From positions 1 to 64,000 of the forward strand of contig JAIVJV010000008.1 of assembly GCA_020199835.1 (NCBI GenBank): a stretch of DNA of 64,000 nt, read 5' to 3'. Made by a program: the position numbers and the translations under genes. This document shows positions 50,419 to 61,064 of this stretch, piece by piece (the stretch's first letter is position 1; each line of letters opens with the position of its first letter). The DNA comes from Acidobacteriota bacterium (GTDB taxonomy: Bacteria > Acidobacteriota > Blastocatellia > Pyrinomonadales > Pyrinomonadaceae). The notes beneath the pieces were generated by a model. It saw only the letters and a list, made by a program, of their open reading frames with translations. It was not told where the DNA came from and did not search any database.

Positions 50419-51069
50419 TCATGCCTTTTTCAATCCGAACCACTGAAATGCTTTCGCCGGGTTGCGGTTCATTGTCAGGACTTCGATCGTGTCGAGCGCA
50501 ACTTGTTCGAAGTCGCTGGTGAGCGTTGCGATCCACTCTGGATCATGGTGGCGCACAGTTACACCTTCAGGTAAATCAAACACGCCGTACTTGCCGTATT
50601 TCGTTTCGTCGCGAGCGTAGCGCGCGAGGTTTCGTTCGTCTGACTGTAGCGACAGGTCACTGATGTACAAGAGTCCGCCAGGACGCAGGACGCGATGCAG
50701 TTCGGTGATGAGCGCGCGTTGGCCGGCGTCAGTTGGAATGCACGTCAGGACGCTAAATAGAAGGACGCCGTCCACAGATGCCGGCGCCCCAGGAACCGTC
50801 GAAGACGACTGAAGCACACCAAACTCAACCTCCGGAAATCGCGCCTGAGCCGCTGCGATCATCGCCGGCGAGAAGTCCAACCCGATCAGATTTCTATAAC
50901 CCGCCTCAAACAACTCTCCCAACGATCGTCCGTAGCCACAACCAAAATCCAGTATCCGGCTCTCGTAATTCAACCACCGACTCACGCGCTCCAGATTCAA
51001 CGGATGGCCAAAAACTTTTTGCGTTCCTTCCGTGTTCCAGTACTCAAGCTGACGATCGAGATCAACCAC
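50419..51069 (-). CDS. Class I SAM-dependent methyltransferase
   Basis: The GTG at 51069 is preferred because GGGAG lies seven bases upstream; a TTG at 51108 is weaker. The 216-residue protein carries the SAM motif ILDFGCGYGRSLGELFEAG, then GLDFSPAMIAAAQARFPEVEF, VDGVLLFSVLTCIPTD and the motif III region ELHRVLRPGGLLYISD. It resembles small-molecule or protein methyltransferases; the substrate is unknown. Its stop abuts the end of the membrane-protein gene (convergent), and it is divergent from the PQQ-propeller gene. Confidence 0.83.
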   Translation of the reverse strand: MVDLDRQLEYWNTEGTQKVFGHPLNLERVSRWLNYESRILDFGCGYGRSLGELFEAGYRNLIGLDFSPAMIAAAQARFPEVEFGVLQSSSTVPGAPASVDGVLLFSVLTCIPTDAGQRALITELHRVLRPGGLLYISDLSLQSDERNLARYARDETKYGKYGVFDLPEGVTVRHHDPEWIATLTSDFEQVALDTIEVLTMNRNPAKAFQWFGLKKA

Positions 51070-51171
51070 GTCCAGTCTCCCGCAAGTTTGTCTTGTTACC
51101 AGAAACAAATATAAGCTGACAGCCGTACTATGCCACGTTCGCGACTCCGCTCGTCAACCAAGAGAAAACAG

Positions 51172-52629
51172 ATGAACAGACTATCTCCGAATCTCCAAAA
51201 TTTTCGCAACGTCTACATTTTTTCGCGCTACGCCGTGCTGATCTCCGCGCTCTTCTTAACGTCAATCAGCGCCAACGCAAAGGACCCCGAGTGGCCGCAG
51301 TTTCGCGGACCGGAATCGAATCCCGTCGGCACGCACGAGCGACTCGCCGACCGTTGGTCCAAGACTGAAAACGTCGAGTGGTTTTATGAGGTCCCGGGCC
51401 GCGGCTGGTCGTCCCCAATCGTCACCGGCGGCAAAGTGTACCTGACCTCCGTCACCACCGAAGGCAAGTCGAAGCAACCACAGATCGGCACCGAGTACAG
51501 CAACGAGTACGTTGCCGAACTGCAAAAGCAGGGACTCTCGGGACCGGAACTCATGAAGCGGCTCAACGAGCGCGATATCGAGCTGCCCCACGAAGTGATG
51601 CTCCATTACATGCTCTATTGTCTCAACTTAAAAACGGGCAAAGTCGAATGGAGCAAGGAGTTTTTTGCCGGCCGGCCGCCGGGCGGACGTCATCGCAAAA
51701 ACAGTTTCGCATCCGAGACCCCGATCACCGACGGAAAGAACATTTACCTTTATGTGACGAACCTCGGCTTGTGGGCTTTCGACTTGAAAGGCAACCAGAT
51801 CTGGAAAACGCCCGTTGAACCGCAGCCGATTTATCTGGATCTCGGAACCGGCAGCTCGCCCGCACTCGCCGGAAACCTGCTCGTTATTTTGAATGACAAC
51901 CAGAAACAGCAATACATCGCTGCGTTCGACAAACAAACCGGAAAGCAGGTGTGGCGCACCGATCGCGATCTCGGCGGAAACGAGCCACCGGTACAACGCT
52001 CTGGTTGGGCCACGCCTTACGTGTGGCGTCACGCGCAGCGCACCGAGATCGTCACACTTGGACCAAAGACCGTCGTCAGCTACGACCTGAACGGAAAAGA
52101 GTTGTGGCGCATGTCAGGCACCTCCGGCACGCCAGTTCCGACGCCCTTCGCTTACGAAGGTTTGCTTTACATCAACGGCGGCCGCGGCCGTCCGTTGTAC
52201 GCAATCAAACCCGGCGCCAGCGGCGACATCACGCTGAAAGCGGATCAAACGTCGAACGATTACGTCGTTTGGTCGCAGGCGCGCGGCGGCACTTACCTTC
52301 CCTCGTCGGTCGCGTATCAAGGCGCCATCTACACGCTGACTGAAACCGGAATCTTGAATCGCTACGACGCAAAAACCGGAAAGCAGACTTATAAAACCCG
52401 CATCGATCCAACGGCCACTGCGTTCACGACGTCGCCATGGGCGTACAACGGCAAACTGTTCTGTCTCAGCGAGGAAGGTCAAACGTTCGTAGTCACAACC
52501 GGCGAGGAGTTTAAGTTGTCGCACATCAATCCGCTTGACGATTTTGCGCAAGCATCACCGGCGGTCGTAGGTGATCGACTGCTGATACGAACCGAACACC
52601 GTCTCTACTCGATTCGTCGCAAGGCATAA
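51172..52629 (+). CDS. Secreted PQQ-type beta-propeller protein
   Basis: Start at the ATG at 51172 (AAGAGA upstream); 485 residues. A signal peptide (about residues 18-36, ending SANA) precedes an eight-bladed PQQ-like propeller with the usual LNLKTGKVEWSKEF, AFDLKGNQIWKT, AFDKQTGKQVWRT and YDAKTGKQTYKT blades. No heme or catalytic residues of quinoprotein dehydrogenases are evident, so a scaffold role like BamB or a secreted polysaccharide-binding role is more likely than enzyme activity. A terminator hairpin follows. Confidence 0.85.
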   Translation: MNRLSPNLQNFRNVYIFSRYAVLISALFLTSISANAKDPEWPQFRGPESNPVGTHERLADRWSKTENVEWFYEVPGRGWSSPIVTGGKVYLTSVTTEGKSKQPQIGTEYSNEYVAELQKQGLSGPELMKRLNERDIELPHEVMLHYMLYCLNLKTGKVEWSKEFFAGRPPGGRHRKNSFASETPITDGKNIYLYVTNLGLWAFDLKGNQIWKTPVEPQPIYLDLGTGSSPALAGNLLVILNDNQKQQYIAAFDKQTGKQVWRTDRDLGGNEPPVQRSGWATPYVWRHAQRTEIVTLGPKTVVSYDLNGKELWRMSGTSGTPVPTPFAYEGLLYINGGRGRPLYAIKPGASGDITLKADQTSNDYVVWSQARGGTYLPSSVAYQGAIYTLTETGILNRYDAKTGKQTYKTRIDPTATAFTTSPWAYNGKLFCLSEEGQTFVVTTGEEFKLSHINPLDDFAQASPAVVGDRLLIRTEHRLYSIRRKA

Positions 52630-52665
52630 CGACACTTCCCCCCGACATCACGGCGTAACTACTAA

Positions 52666-52710
52666 AGGCCGGCGTGTGGCTCCTAACACAAGCCGGCCTC
52701 GTCGTTTTTT
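52666..52710 (+). terminator. Rho-independent-type terminator
   Basis: AGGCCGGC (52666-52673) pairs with GCCGGCCT (52692-52699) and is followed by CGTCGTTTTTTC. It ends the propeller gene 37 bases after the stop and precedes the hydrolase gene by about 75 bases. Confidence 0.85.
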
Positions 52711-52783
52711 CTACGTGAAATCTTCTCGAGCGATGGTGATTTCGAGGTGGACTTCGCGCATTAGTAGATGGAGGGAAAGCAAT

Positions 52784-53971
52784 ATGACAGACATACCTCA
52801 ATCTACAACTCGTTACATCAACGCTGCACGAGCGAATTTCGACCAGCTGACAAAGTTATACGCCTCCAGCGGAAACCTTCCCTGCGATCAGCGCGTTGCG
52901 TTTTGGAAACTCGGAAACACGTTCGACACGATGATGGACTTCCTCGACGTCATCGACGCTACTAGTGCTCCGAAAATCTCTCAAATGGTTATCGTGCAGC
53001 TCAACGCGTCGTTGAACTGCATCAAAGGCGGTTTCGACGGGGCGTGGTTCGACGACTTCGGCTGGTGGAGCGTTGCCGCCCAACGAGCACTGCAAAAGCC
53101 TTACTTCAAGAGCAATCTCCAACCGTTTCAGCAAATCCTCCACGAGTGCTGGGTACGTTTTACCAGTAACGCTCCCTTCGTGTGGCAACGCCACAAGATC
53201 GGCTTCTTCGACCAGTATGGGCCTGCCGTCGAAGGCGGTGTGTGGAACGCGTATTGGGAACACACATCCGACATGTATCCAGGACCGAAAAATGGCGATC
53301 CATCTGCCGGCAGCCTGATCGGAATCCAGAACACTGTAACCAACGCGCTCTACTTCATGGCCGCACATCGTATCGGTAAATCCGATCCGAATGCGGCACA
53401 GGCGGCTCAACGCGAATTCAAGTTCCTGATGACCTGGTTTGACGAAACGAACTCCTCGTTGTGGCGCACGATTACCACGGACGCGGGACTCGTGCGTGAA
53501 CGCGCGGGTCACTTCGCGAAGTCGTTGCCCGCTGGCGGATTTCAGACGGAGTGGGCGTGGACCGGCGATCAGGGCTTAATCCTCGGCGGCCTGAGCGACC
53601 GAATGATGTCCTCCGACCCCATCTATCGTCCACCACTTCTGGAACGCCTGCAGGCGTTGCTCAGAGGAATAAGTTTGCGGCTCGCGAAGAACAACAATGG
53701 CGTCGTACGGAACTACACCGAGGAAGGCTCTGTTCCCGATGGAGACATCGGTGACTACCAGGTTGGGTCAGGTGTGTTCTGGCGCAACGCACTGCACGTG
53801 TGGAAGACCAATCCCGACTTGCAACGCATGCTGGCACAACCGGAATACCAGGCAATCATCCGCGCGAGCGCTGACGCCGCGCTCTTAGCTCCGGTCGCCG
53901 GAGCCTCGTTCGAGCAACTCACCAATCAAGTAGCAGTTCTTGTCGCGGCGACTGCCATGCTCACGCAGTAA
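52784..53971 (+). CDS. GH76-like (six-hairpin) glycoside hydrolase
   Basis: The ATG at 52784 has GGAGGG upstream; 395 residues with no signal peptide. The alpha/alpha-barrel signature of GH76 (alpha-1,6-mannanase) appears as FDDFGWWSVAAQRAL, with paired Asp residues that act in catalysis. It is followed by the conserved GGVWNAYWE and TEWAWTGDQGLILGGL. Other six-hairpin families (GH88/GH105) differ in these motifs. Cleavage of a mannan-like or teichoic-acid-like substrate is possible; lack of a signal peptide suggests an internal substrate or a missed start. Terminator follows. Confidence 0.75.
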   Translation: MTDIPQSTTRYINAARANFDQLTKLYASSGNLPCDQRVAFWKLGNTFDTMMDFLDVIDATSAPKISQMVIVQLNASLNCIKGGFDGAWFDDFGWWSVAAQRALQKPYFKSNLQPFQQILHECWVRFTSNAPFVWQRHKIGFFDQYGPAVEGGVWNAYWEHTSDMYPGPKNGDPSAGSLIGIQNTVTNALYFMAAHRIGKSDPNAAQAAQREFKFLMTWFDETNSSLWRTITTDAGLVRERAGHFAKSLPAGGFQTEWAWTGDQGLILGGLSDRMMSSDPIYRPPLLERLQALLRGISLRLAKNNNGVVRNYTEEGSVPDGDIGDYQVGSGVFWRNALHVWKTNPDLQRMLAQPEYQAIIRASADAALLAPVAGASFEQLTNQVAVLVAATAMLTQ

Positions 53972-54299
53972 CGCTGCGATAACCGATGGAGAGCCCCGCC
54001 CCCCGACTGCCGGGGCTTTCCACGCTACCGCATCATTTCAATTCCACCGCCTTCACACCCGCATCACGCCACGATTAATGTGCGCGTCCAGCGCAACCAA
54101 ACCAGGTACGACTATCGCATCATGGTCATGATGAGAGAGCATGAAGGCGCCGGCGAGACTAACACACGTACCGAACACGAATGAGGCTCTGCAGCTAGTC
54201 CCTGTCTCTATCTTGACCCAGTCAGAGCGACGTGTTTGGACGCCATCATGAACATCGATTAGAATTCAGCATTAAGCGAATTATTTTATTGTTCTGAGT
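53972..54299. other. Intergenic region with a terminator and probable promoter
   Basis: After the GH76-like gene, the first 48 bases hold the terminator at 53992-54019. The rest is unremarkable in composition, becoming AT-rich near 54261-54297 (AATTCAGCATTAAGCGAATT), which may be the promoter of the Crp-like gene at 54300. Nothing else is recognisable. Confidence 0.5.
53992..54019 (+). terminator. Rho-independent-type terminator after the GH76-like gene
   Basis: AGCCCCG (53992-53998) pairs with CGGGGCT (54011-54017), followed by TTCC. The T run is short but the stem lies 21 bases after the stop, where an end signal is expected. Confidence 0.65.
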
Positions 54300-55031
54300 A
54301 TGCAAGGCCTGAACGACCCCATGGTTGCGACGTTTAATGAGCCGGTCGAAAATCGACTGCTGGCAGCACTTCCGGCTGATGAGTACGAGCGACTGCGTCC
54401 GCGTTTGCAGCCGGTAGAGTTCACTTTGGGCGAAGTTGTCTACGAATTTGCCGGACAATTGGATTATGTTTTCTTCCCCACCACCTCAATCATCTCTTTG
54501 CTATACACGATGGAAAACGGCACCAGCGCTGAAATGGGCCTGACAGGTAATGACGGCGTCGTAGGAATTGCACTCTTCATGGGAGGCGGCACTATGCCCA
54601 ATCGTGCTGTCGTACAAAGTGCCGGCGGTGCGCTCAGAATGAAGGCGAAGGTACTGCAGGATGAATTCGCGCTCGGTGGAAACTTCCAGCAATTACTCCT
54701 GCGCTATACCCAGGCATTGATCACTCAGATCTCGCAGACGGCCGTTTGCAACCGGCTGCATTCAGTGGAGCAACAACTCTGTCGCTGGCTTTTATTAAGT
54801 CATGACCGGGTGAAGACCGACGAATTGGTAATGACACAGGAACTGATTGCAGACATGTTGGGAGTGCGCCGCGAAGGCGTAACCGTGGCCGCGGGACGCC
54901 TGCAAGATGCCGGGGCGATCAGTTACGTCCGCGGTCATATTCAGATCCTCAACCGTCAAAAGCTGGAAGCAACTGTTTGCGAATGTTACGGTGTGGTTAA
55001 AGACGAGTTCGATCGGTTGCTCGGAAAGTAG
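54300..55031 (+). CDS. Crp/Fnr-family transcription regulator
   Basis: The 243-residue protein has a cyclic-nucleotide-binding-type beta roll (about 20-140: VEFTLGEVVYEFAGQLDYVF, then AEMGLTGNDGVVGIALFMGG) and a C-terminal winged helix with MTQELIADMLGVRREGVTVA at about residues 178-200. It lacks clear Cys or cAMP-binding residues, so the signal is unknown. Its layout is the same as the Crp-like gene at 31755, but the two differ clearly in sequence. Its start is preceded by AT-rich DNA. It may bind the TGTG-N8-CACA dyads seen downstream near 59.5 and 61.1 kb. Confidence 0.87.
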   Translation: MQGLNDPMVATFNEPVENRLLAALPADEYERLRPRLQPVEFTLGEVVYEFAGQLDYVFFPTTSIISLLYTMENGTSAEMGLTGNDGVVGIALFMGGGTMPNRAVVQSAGGALRMKAKVLQDEFALGGNFQQLLLRYTQALITQISQTAVCNRLHSVEQQLCRWLLLSHDRVKTDELVMTQELIADMLGVRREGVTVAAGRLQDAGAISYVRGHIQILNRQKLEATVCECYGVVKDEFDRLLGK

Positions 55032-55134
55032 ATTTCAACAAATTTTCACGCGCGGACATCTGGTAAAGGCCGAAGCCACGCGAGCGCCCTGTCTCACGAG
55101 CTTCGGCCACCGATGCACTTTTACCTGCCACGAG

Positions 55135-56787
<1,653 letters not shown>

Positions 56788-56810
56788 CTAATCAAAATTG
56801 TTGCCAAAAG

Positions 56811-57140
56811 CTATTTGCTCTTTTTGCCGCCCGCAGCCGCACCCGCGCGGGTGATAACTCCGAGAATCTCGTCTTCGCGCATGATCAATAGATCTTCACC
56901 ATCGACCTTGATCTCGGAGCCGCCGTACTTGCCGAACAACACGCGATCGCCAGCATGCACATCGAGCGACTGGCGCGAGCCGTCTTCTCTATATTTGCCA
57001 AGGCCTGCAGCAATCACTTCCCCTTCCTGCGGTTTTTCTTTTGCGGTGTCAGGAATGATGATGCCGCCACGTACCTGCTCGCCTTCATCAATGCGTTTGA
57101 CAATTACACGATCGTGGAGTGGTTGGATATTGGTGGTCAT
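56811..57140 (-). CDS. groES: Co-chaperonin GroES
   Basis: The 109-residue protein has the complete 10-kDa chaperonin pattern: [20 protein letters not shown], the mobile loop [20 protein letters not shown], and [26 protein letters not shown]. It is followed by a C-terminal extension ([14 protein letters not shown]) longer than most family members. AAGGAG lies upstream of the ATG. First gene of the groESL operon; no CIRCE element was recognised in front. Confidence 0.97.
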   Translation of the reverse strand: MTTNIQPLHDRVIVKRIDEGEQVRGGIIIPDTAKEKPQEGEVIAAGLGKYREDGSRQSLDVHAGDRVLFGKYGGSEIKVDGEDLLIMREDEILGVITRAGAAAGGKKSK

Positions 57141-57577
57141 AATTTTCGTCTCCTTCTGTTGGCTACCGCGAGTGGGTTCTGCGAGGCCCCGGAAATTGGT
57201 CCGCCATTATTGTTTTGCGTAACGAACGCTGGATAAATGGCAAACTAACATCAAGGGTAAACACCCTGAACTTTTTGGTAGTCGAGCTGTGTGTTTCAGA
57301 CGATCTGGCGGGTCCAGAAGGAGCTGAGAATGGAGTTAGCTGGTCTCGGTTCTATTCAACCTTACGCTTCCAAACACTGGATGTCAAAGTAGTCCGCGTC
57401 TATTGCTCTTTCACGTCTTCGCTCATCTTCAAGCGTCTGGGCCAATGCTTCTGGACGGTGCGTGGTCTATGTTAGACAGCGCACAGACAGTTCACTTTGA
57501 AGAGGTCATTCTGTACGACAGTAGACCCGGCAAAGCCTGGGGGTTGCGATTTACAGCCGATAAGGCGGCATAAACAT
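57141..57577. other. Divergent intergenic region between groES and the omega subunit gene
   Basis: The 437-base gap must contain the groESL promoter (minus strand) and that of the omega gene (plus strand). No CIRCE palindrome was found. No gene in it could be supported; a plus-strand frame at 57215-57475 looks random. Nothing else is recognisable. Confidence 0.45.
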
Positions 57578-57832
57578 ATGGCTGGAATAGTAGAAGTAAG
57601 CAGTAACATCCCTGACAAGACGTCATCGCCACAGTGGCCGGGTATCGTGTCCAGATTTCAGTTGGTCATCCTGGCGGCCCACAGAAGCAAGCAACTGTTA
57701 CAAGGAGCACAGCCGCGTATCGTTGTCGACCGACTTAAGCAAAGGAACACGACCGTTGCGCTTGAAGAATTGAAGAGAGGTCTAATACTTTTCAAACCAA
57801 TCGCAGTTGAAGAGGTCGAAACCGTTGCGTGA
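57578..57832 (+). CDS. rpoZ: RNA polymerase omega subunit
   Basis: Start at the ATG at 57578, with AAGGCGG upstream; 84 residues. The sequence fits omega: RFQLVILAAHRSKQLLQGAQ (equivalent of R-[YF]-x-L-V..A-x-R-A-R-Q), then PRIVVDRLKQRNTTVALEEL and KRGLILF. Omega binds the beta-prime subunit and helps RNA polymerase assembly. Standalone position, not next to gmk or spoT as usual, suggests a second copy or a rearranged locus. No adjacent transcription genes. Confidence 0.78.
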   Translation: MAGIVEVSSNIPDKTSSPQWPGIVSRFQLVILAAHRSKQLLQGAQPRIVVDRLKQRNTTVALEELKRGLILFKPIAVEEVETVA

Positions 57833-57901
57833 GATCAGGGCGAATATCGCCCTTAATCGAAGATTTCAAAGAACTGAGTGCGGCTTGCCAGGTCTCTAAT
57901 T

Positions 57902-58162
57902 TCACTGGAGAGTATCTGCGCTATCTGCTGGCTGACGCCGGGGCAAGCTTCTTAGCTTCATCTCGATGAGCCTGCACATTTCAACGGCTTCTCCCTTTGT
58001 TTGTGCGATGGCAACCGGAACGTAACCGGAATCTCGTCCATTTACCGCGGCAATTAGATTACCCTTTAAGATTTCGCCGAGGGCCTGAATGTGCAAGTGT
58101 TTTTGCCTTCGGTTCCATTCAACTACAAACATTCCGTTCAGTTCATTTATGTCAACGGCCAT
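57902..58162 (-). CDS. Hypothetical protein, possibly short HicB-like/DUF
   Basis: The 86-residue product starts MAVDINELNGMFVVEWNRRQ and continues with LHIQALGEILKGNLIAAVNG and a helical C-terminal part (TKGEAVEMCRLIEMKLRSLP). AAAGGTGG lies upstream of the ATG. The alternation of beta and helix with FVVEWN...VAIAQTKGEAV could fit a small ferredoxin-like domain, but no family is recognised. It is 68 bases downstream of the YbdK-type gene on the same strand and may share its transcript. Confidence 0.55.
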   Translation of the reverse strand: MAVDINELNGMFVVEWNRRQKHLHIQALGEILKGNLIAAVNGRDSGYVPVAIAQTKGEAVEMCRLIEMKLRSLPRRQPADSADTLQ

Positions 58163-58230
58163 AATGCCACCTTTCCGAACAATAAATAGGCTCGTTTACG
58201 ACGGTTTTCCTTGGCAAAACATCTCACGAT

Positions 58231-59388
58231 TTACGACGATCCGACCGACGTCCGCAGAGTTACCTCATTCGGAACACTTTCGAGCGTACCTTCAATCAAG
58301 CGATCCACGACGGCTTTCATATCGCCCGTCTCGCGCCAGACTTGAAGTTGCTCGTCGGCTGAAGTGCCGCGCTGAAGAATTCGGTTGACATGTTCGACCT
58401 CATGACGGGAGCCCAAGTCGTCTATGACATCGTCAACGAACCAAAGCAGCTCACGAATAAGCTCCCGTGTGGGTACTTGCTTTCCCTTGCCAAAGTCGAT
58501 CATCCTCCCGTCCAACCCGTAACGCACCGCGCGCCATTTATTTTCCTCAATGAGCATCTTGTGATGAAGTCGAAAAGTTAGATTTTGGTCGAGAAGCTTG
58601 TTCACTTTCACAACCAGGGCCTGGATAAGAGCGGCGATGGCGATTGTGTCATCAACGCGAGTCGGAATATCACAGATACGAAATTCCAGCGTAGGAAAGA
58701 AAGGGTGCGGGCGGACGTCCCAGTAGATCTTCTTCCCGTCATCAATGCAGCCGGTTTCGATAAGCAGTGCGACATATCTTTGGAATGAGCTGTCAGATTC
58801 GAAGTGGTCAGGAATCCCTGTGCGAGGCAGTCTTGTAAAAACTTCCGAGCGATAGGATTTCAACCCTGTATGTACACCCAGCCAAAAAGGCGATGACGTA
58901 GAGAGCGCGAGGACATGCGGCAGCATGTAGCGTACAGCGTTCATGATCTGAATTGCTCGCTCAGGATCTGCGATACCTACGTGGACGTGGAGACCAAAAG
59001 TGAGCAACGAGCGCGCGATCATCTGATTCTCTTCAACGATCAACTCGTATCGTGCATTCTCAAAAATCTTCTGATCCTGCCAATGTGAGAACGGATGTGT
59101 GCCTGCGGCGACAATCTCCAGACCCCGCTTGCGAACCAGGTTTGAGAGAACACTGCGGAGGTTTGTGATATCAGTGCGGGCTTCCTGGATGTCTTTGCAG
59201 ATTCCGGTGCCGACTTCGATCATCGATTGGATCATCTCGGGCTTCACTTGCTCGCCGAGAAGCATCTTGCCGTCTTCGAGAATTTCCGACACATGAGATC
59301 GCAACTCGCGGCTCTCCGGATCGACAAGCTGAAATTCTTCCTCGATACCAAGGGTAAATTGCTCGAACATGCTTGAAGAAGCTCTCAT
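58231..59388 (-). CDS. ybdK: Carboxylate-amine ligase, YbdK/GCS2-type
   Basis: The 385-residue protein starts with FTLGIEEEFQLVDPESRELR and has EVGTGICKDIQEARTDITNL, LTFGLHVHVGIADPERAIQI, LEFRICDIPTRVDDTIAI and ENKWRAVRYGLDGRMIDFGK, the conserved blocks of the glutamate-cysteine ligase type 2 family (YbdK). These enzymes join a carboxylate to an amine with ATP, some making gamma-glutamylcysteine. A start at 59370 (MFEQFTLG) is also possible. It is followed by a small hypothetical gene and is divergent from the receiver-like gene. Confidence 0.88.
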   Translation of the reverse strand: MRASSSMFEQFTLGIEEEFQLVDPESRELRSHVSEILEDGKMLLGEQVKPEMIQSMIEVGTGICKDIQEARTDITNLRSVLSNLVRKRGLEIVAAGTHPFSHWQDQKIFENARYELIVEENQMIARSLLTFGLHVHVGIADPERAIQIMNAVRYMLPHVLALSTSSPFWLGVHTGLKSYRSEVFTRLPRTGIPDHFESDSSFQRYVALLIETGCIDDGKKIYWDVRPHPFFPTLEFRICDIPTRVDDTIAIAALIQALVVKVNKLLDQNLTFRLHHKMLIEENKWRAVRYGLDGRMIDFGKGKQVPTRELIRELLWFVDDVIDDLGSRHEVEHVNRILQRGTSADEQLQVWRETGDMKAVVDRLIEGTLESVPNEVTLRTSVGSS

Positions 59389-59495
59389 GGTGCAGATTAG
59401 CGTAATAGAACTGTAAGCGAAAACAAGAGAGTGGTCTGTGCGACAGGCCGCTTATGGCTGCAGGTTGGTTCTCGTCAATAGAGTTTGCTGACGTA

Positions 59496-59511
59496 TGTGT
59501 GTTGTCGCACG
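59496..59511. promoter_or_regulatory. Crp-like dyad (TGTG-N8-CACG)
   Basis: TGTG at 59496-59499 and CACG at 59508-59511 flank an 8-base spacer, close to the TGTGA-N6-TCACA consensus of Crp/Fnr-family regulators. It lies in the divergent gap between the YbdK-type gene and the receiver-like gene. A shared 10-mer (CGTATGTGTG) also begins the dyad at 61065. Binding is inferred only. Confidence 0.4.
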
Positions 59512-59641
59512 GACGAAATCGTCTTTCAGTAGTACTTTGACATAGGTCTGAGCGTCGATGCGTGAGAACCAGTGGACCAATGTAGCGAACAGGAGTCCTG
59601 TTTTAGTGAAGGACAGCCAGACACCAGAAAGCGTAGCAACG

Positions 59642-60460
59642 ATGTCTAGCGAACGTACACAAACTCGAATGATCCTTGTAGTTGAGGATGTCCGTGAAAC
59701 ACTGGATGGAATTGAAAAATTGCTTCAGGCCGACGGTTATCGGGTAGCTCTGGCTGTAGACGAACGAGACGCTATCGACAAAGTCTCAAGAAAGGATCCG
59801 GACCTGATTCTCGTGAGCCTGGCCGGCTCAACAGACGAAGTTGTTCTTTCTGCACGTCGCATCAGAGAACGCGCCGCGGGAGGAGAGCAGATCCCCGTCG
59901 TAGTCCTTAGCAGTGAAACTCTCGCTGAAGGTGAGGAAGTGGCGATAGATGGAAGTGTTTATGTAACGCGGCCGGATACCTTCAATCAATTGAGAGGTCT
60001 TCTGGCAAGACTTCTGAGTGAGAACTCATCGTCGGTTAAGCTTGAGAATACAAACCACCAATACGGGATTGAAACTCTTATGACGATTACCAACGGAACA
60101 CCTTTTGGAGTTAGATTCGTGGATACCAAACAACGAGTCCTCCTCGAGCTGACGAACAAGACGGAGATGACACTGAAGTCCATTGAAATACTGACGGTGT
60201 TCCTAAGAGATGAGGAGACTCCAGGTGGAGGCCCTTCACAAGCACATATTCGTTTCGACCGAGTAAAGTCTGTACAACCAAACGAAAAGACACTTCTCTC
60301 CCATAGAACCTGGATTAATGGCAAGCCGGCAACCGAGGAGCAAGATCAGCTCGGCCGGCTTGAGATTATTGCGGGCGCCGTCAAGCCTTATGTGCTTGAT
60401 ATCTCATGGGAGGATGTGGAGGGAAAAACTCAGTTTCAAAGGATCCCCGTCGGTCACTAA
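59642..60460 (+). CDS. Receiver-like protein lacking the phosphoacceptor, with a C-terminal domain
   Basis: The start is taken at the ATG at 59642 (an ATG at 59558 is also in frame); 272 residues. Residues 10-130 have a response-regulator fold: ILVVEDVRETLDGIEKLLQA, LILVSLAGS and a Y-V-T-R-P loop. The phosphoacceptor Asp is replaced by Ser59 and the conserved Lys by Arg110, so it cannot work as a normal receiver. The remaining 140 residues (TPFGVRFVDTKQRVLLELTN and more) form a beta-rich domain of unknown type. It may bind another protein rather than signal by phosphorylation. The next gene follows by 14 bases. Confidence 0.75.
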   Translation: MSSERTQTRMILVVEDVRETLDGIEKLLQADGYRVALAVDERDAIDKVSRKDPDLILVSLAGSTDEVVLSARRIRERAAGGEQIPVVVLSSETLAEGEEVAIDGSVYVTRPDTFNQLRGLLARLLSENSSSVKLENTNHQYGIETLMTITNGTPFGVRFVDTKQRVLLELTNKTEMTLKSIEILTVFLRDEETPGGGPSQAHIRFDRVKSVQPNEKTLLSHRTWINGKPATEEQDQLGRLEIIAGAVKPYVLDISWEDVEGKTQFQRIPVGH

Positions 60461-60474
60461 TTAGGACCAAAGTT

Positions 60475-60960
60475 ATGTTGTACCCTGAACTAGAAGAAAA
60501 GCTCCAAGAGTCAAGACAGGCTCTTAACACAGCCAACAGCGAAAGCATTTTCGACCGTTGCAAACACTATCTTGGACTTCTCGCCGAATACCGAAGCAAC
60601 CTTTATGAACTACAGGAAGTGCTTCGGGTGCCTCAACAAACAGCGCCTCCTGCATTGACTGAAGGGGCACTGGATAGGAAGGCCATTCGCGAGGCGATAG
60701 AGACCACAACACGCGAACGGAATAGAACTCAAGTACTTCTGCTCTCATTCACCACGATCAGTGCCTATGAAGCAGTAGAGATATTCAATGAGCGGAAATA
60801 TGAGGGTCATGAGGACTGGGAACTACGAGCGAGCGGCGTCAGGTTTCGAGGTGGAGACGATAGTGATCTGATGACGATTCAGGAAGCCGTCGATCTTGCC
60901 AGTCTACTTCGACGAGAAGACCACATCGCACAAAACTCACTGAATTGCGTCCTCGATTAA
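60475..60960 (+). CDS. Helical hypothetical protein
   Basis: Start at the ATG at 60475 with AGGA eight bases upstream; 161 residues. The N-terminal half is helical and likely coiled-coil (LYPELEEKLQESRQALNTAN, then ERNRTQVLLLSF). The rest includes a mixed segment (SAYEAVEIFNERKYEGHEDW) and a basic helix near the end. No family is recognised. It follows the receiver-like gene by 14 bases and probably shares its transcript and function. Confidence 0.6.
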   Translation: MLYPELEEKLQESRQALNTANSESIFDRCKHYLGLLAEYRSNLYELQEVLRVPQQTAPPALTEGALDRKAIREAIETTTRERNRTQVLLLSFTTISAYEAVEIFNERKYEGHEDWELRASGVRFRGGDDSDLMTIQEAVDLASLLRREDHIAQNSLNCVLD

Positions 60961-61064
60961 GATTGAATCTTGTTTATTCCAGAGAAGAACCCCGGTTCAA
61001 CAGACTGGCAAAGCAGTTTACTTGTTCGTTTGTTTCTGCGGAGATGGGGTTTTAGTCGGTCGTA

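Noticed and set aside
57215..57475. 86-residue plus-strand frame in front of rpoZ
   Set aside because: No ribosome site, no motif, random-looking composition.
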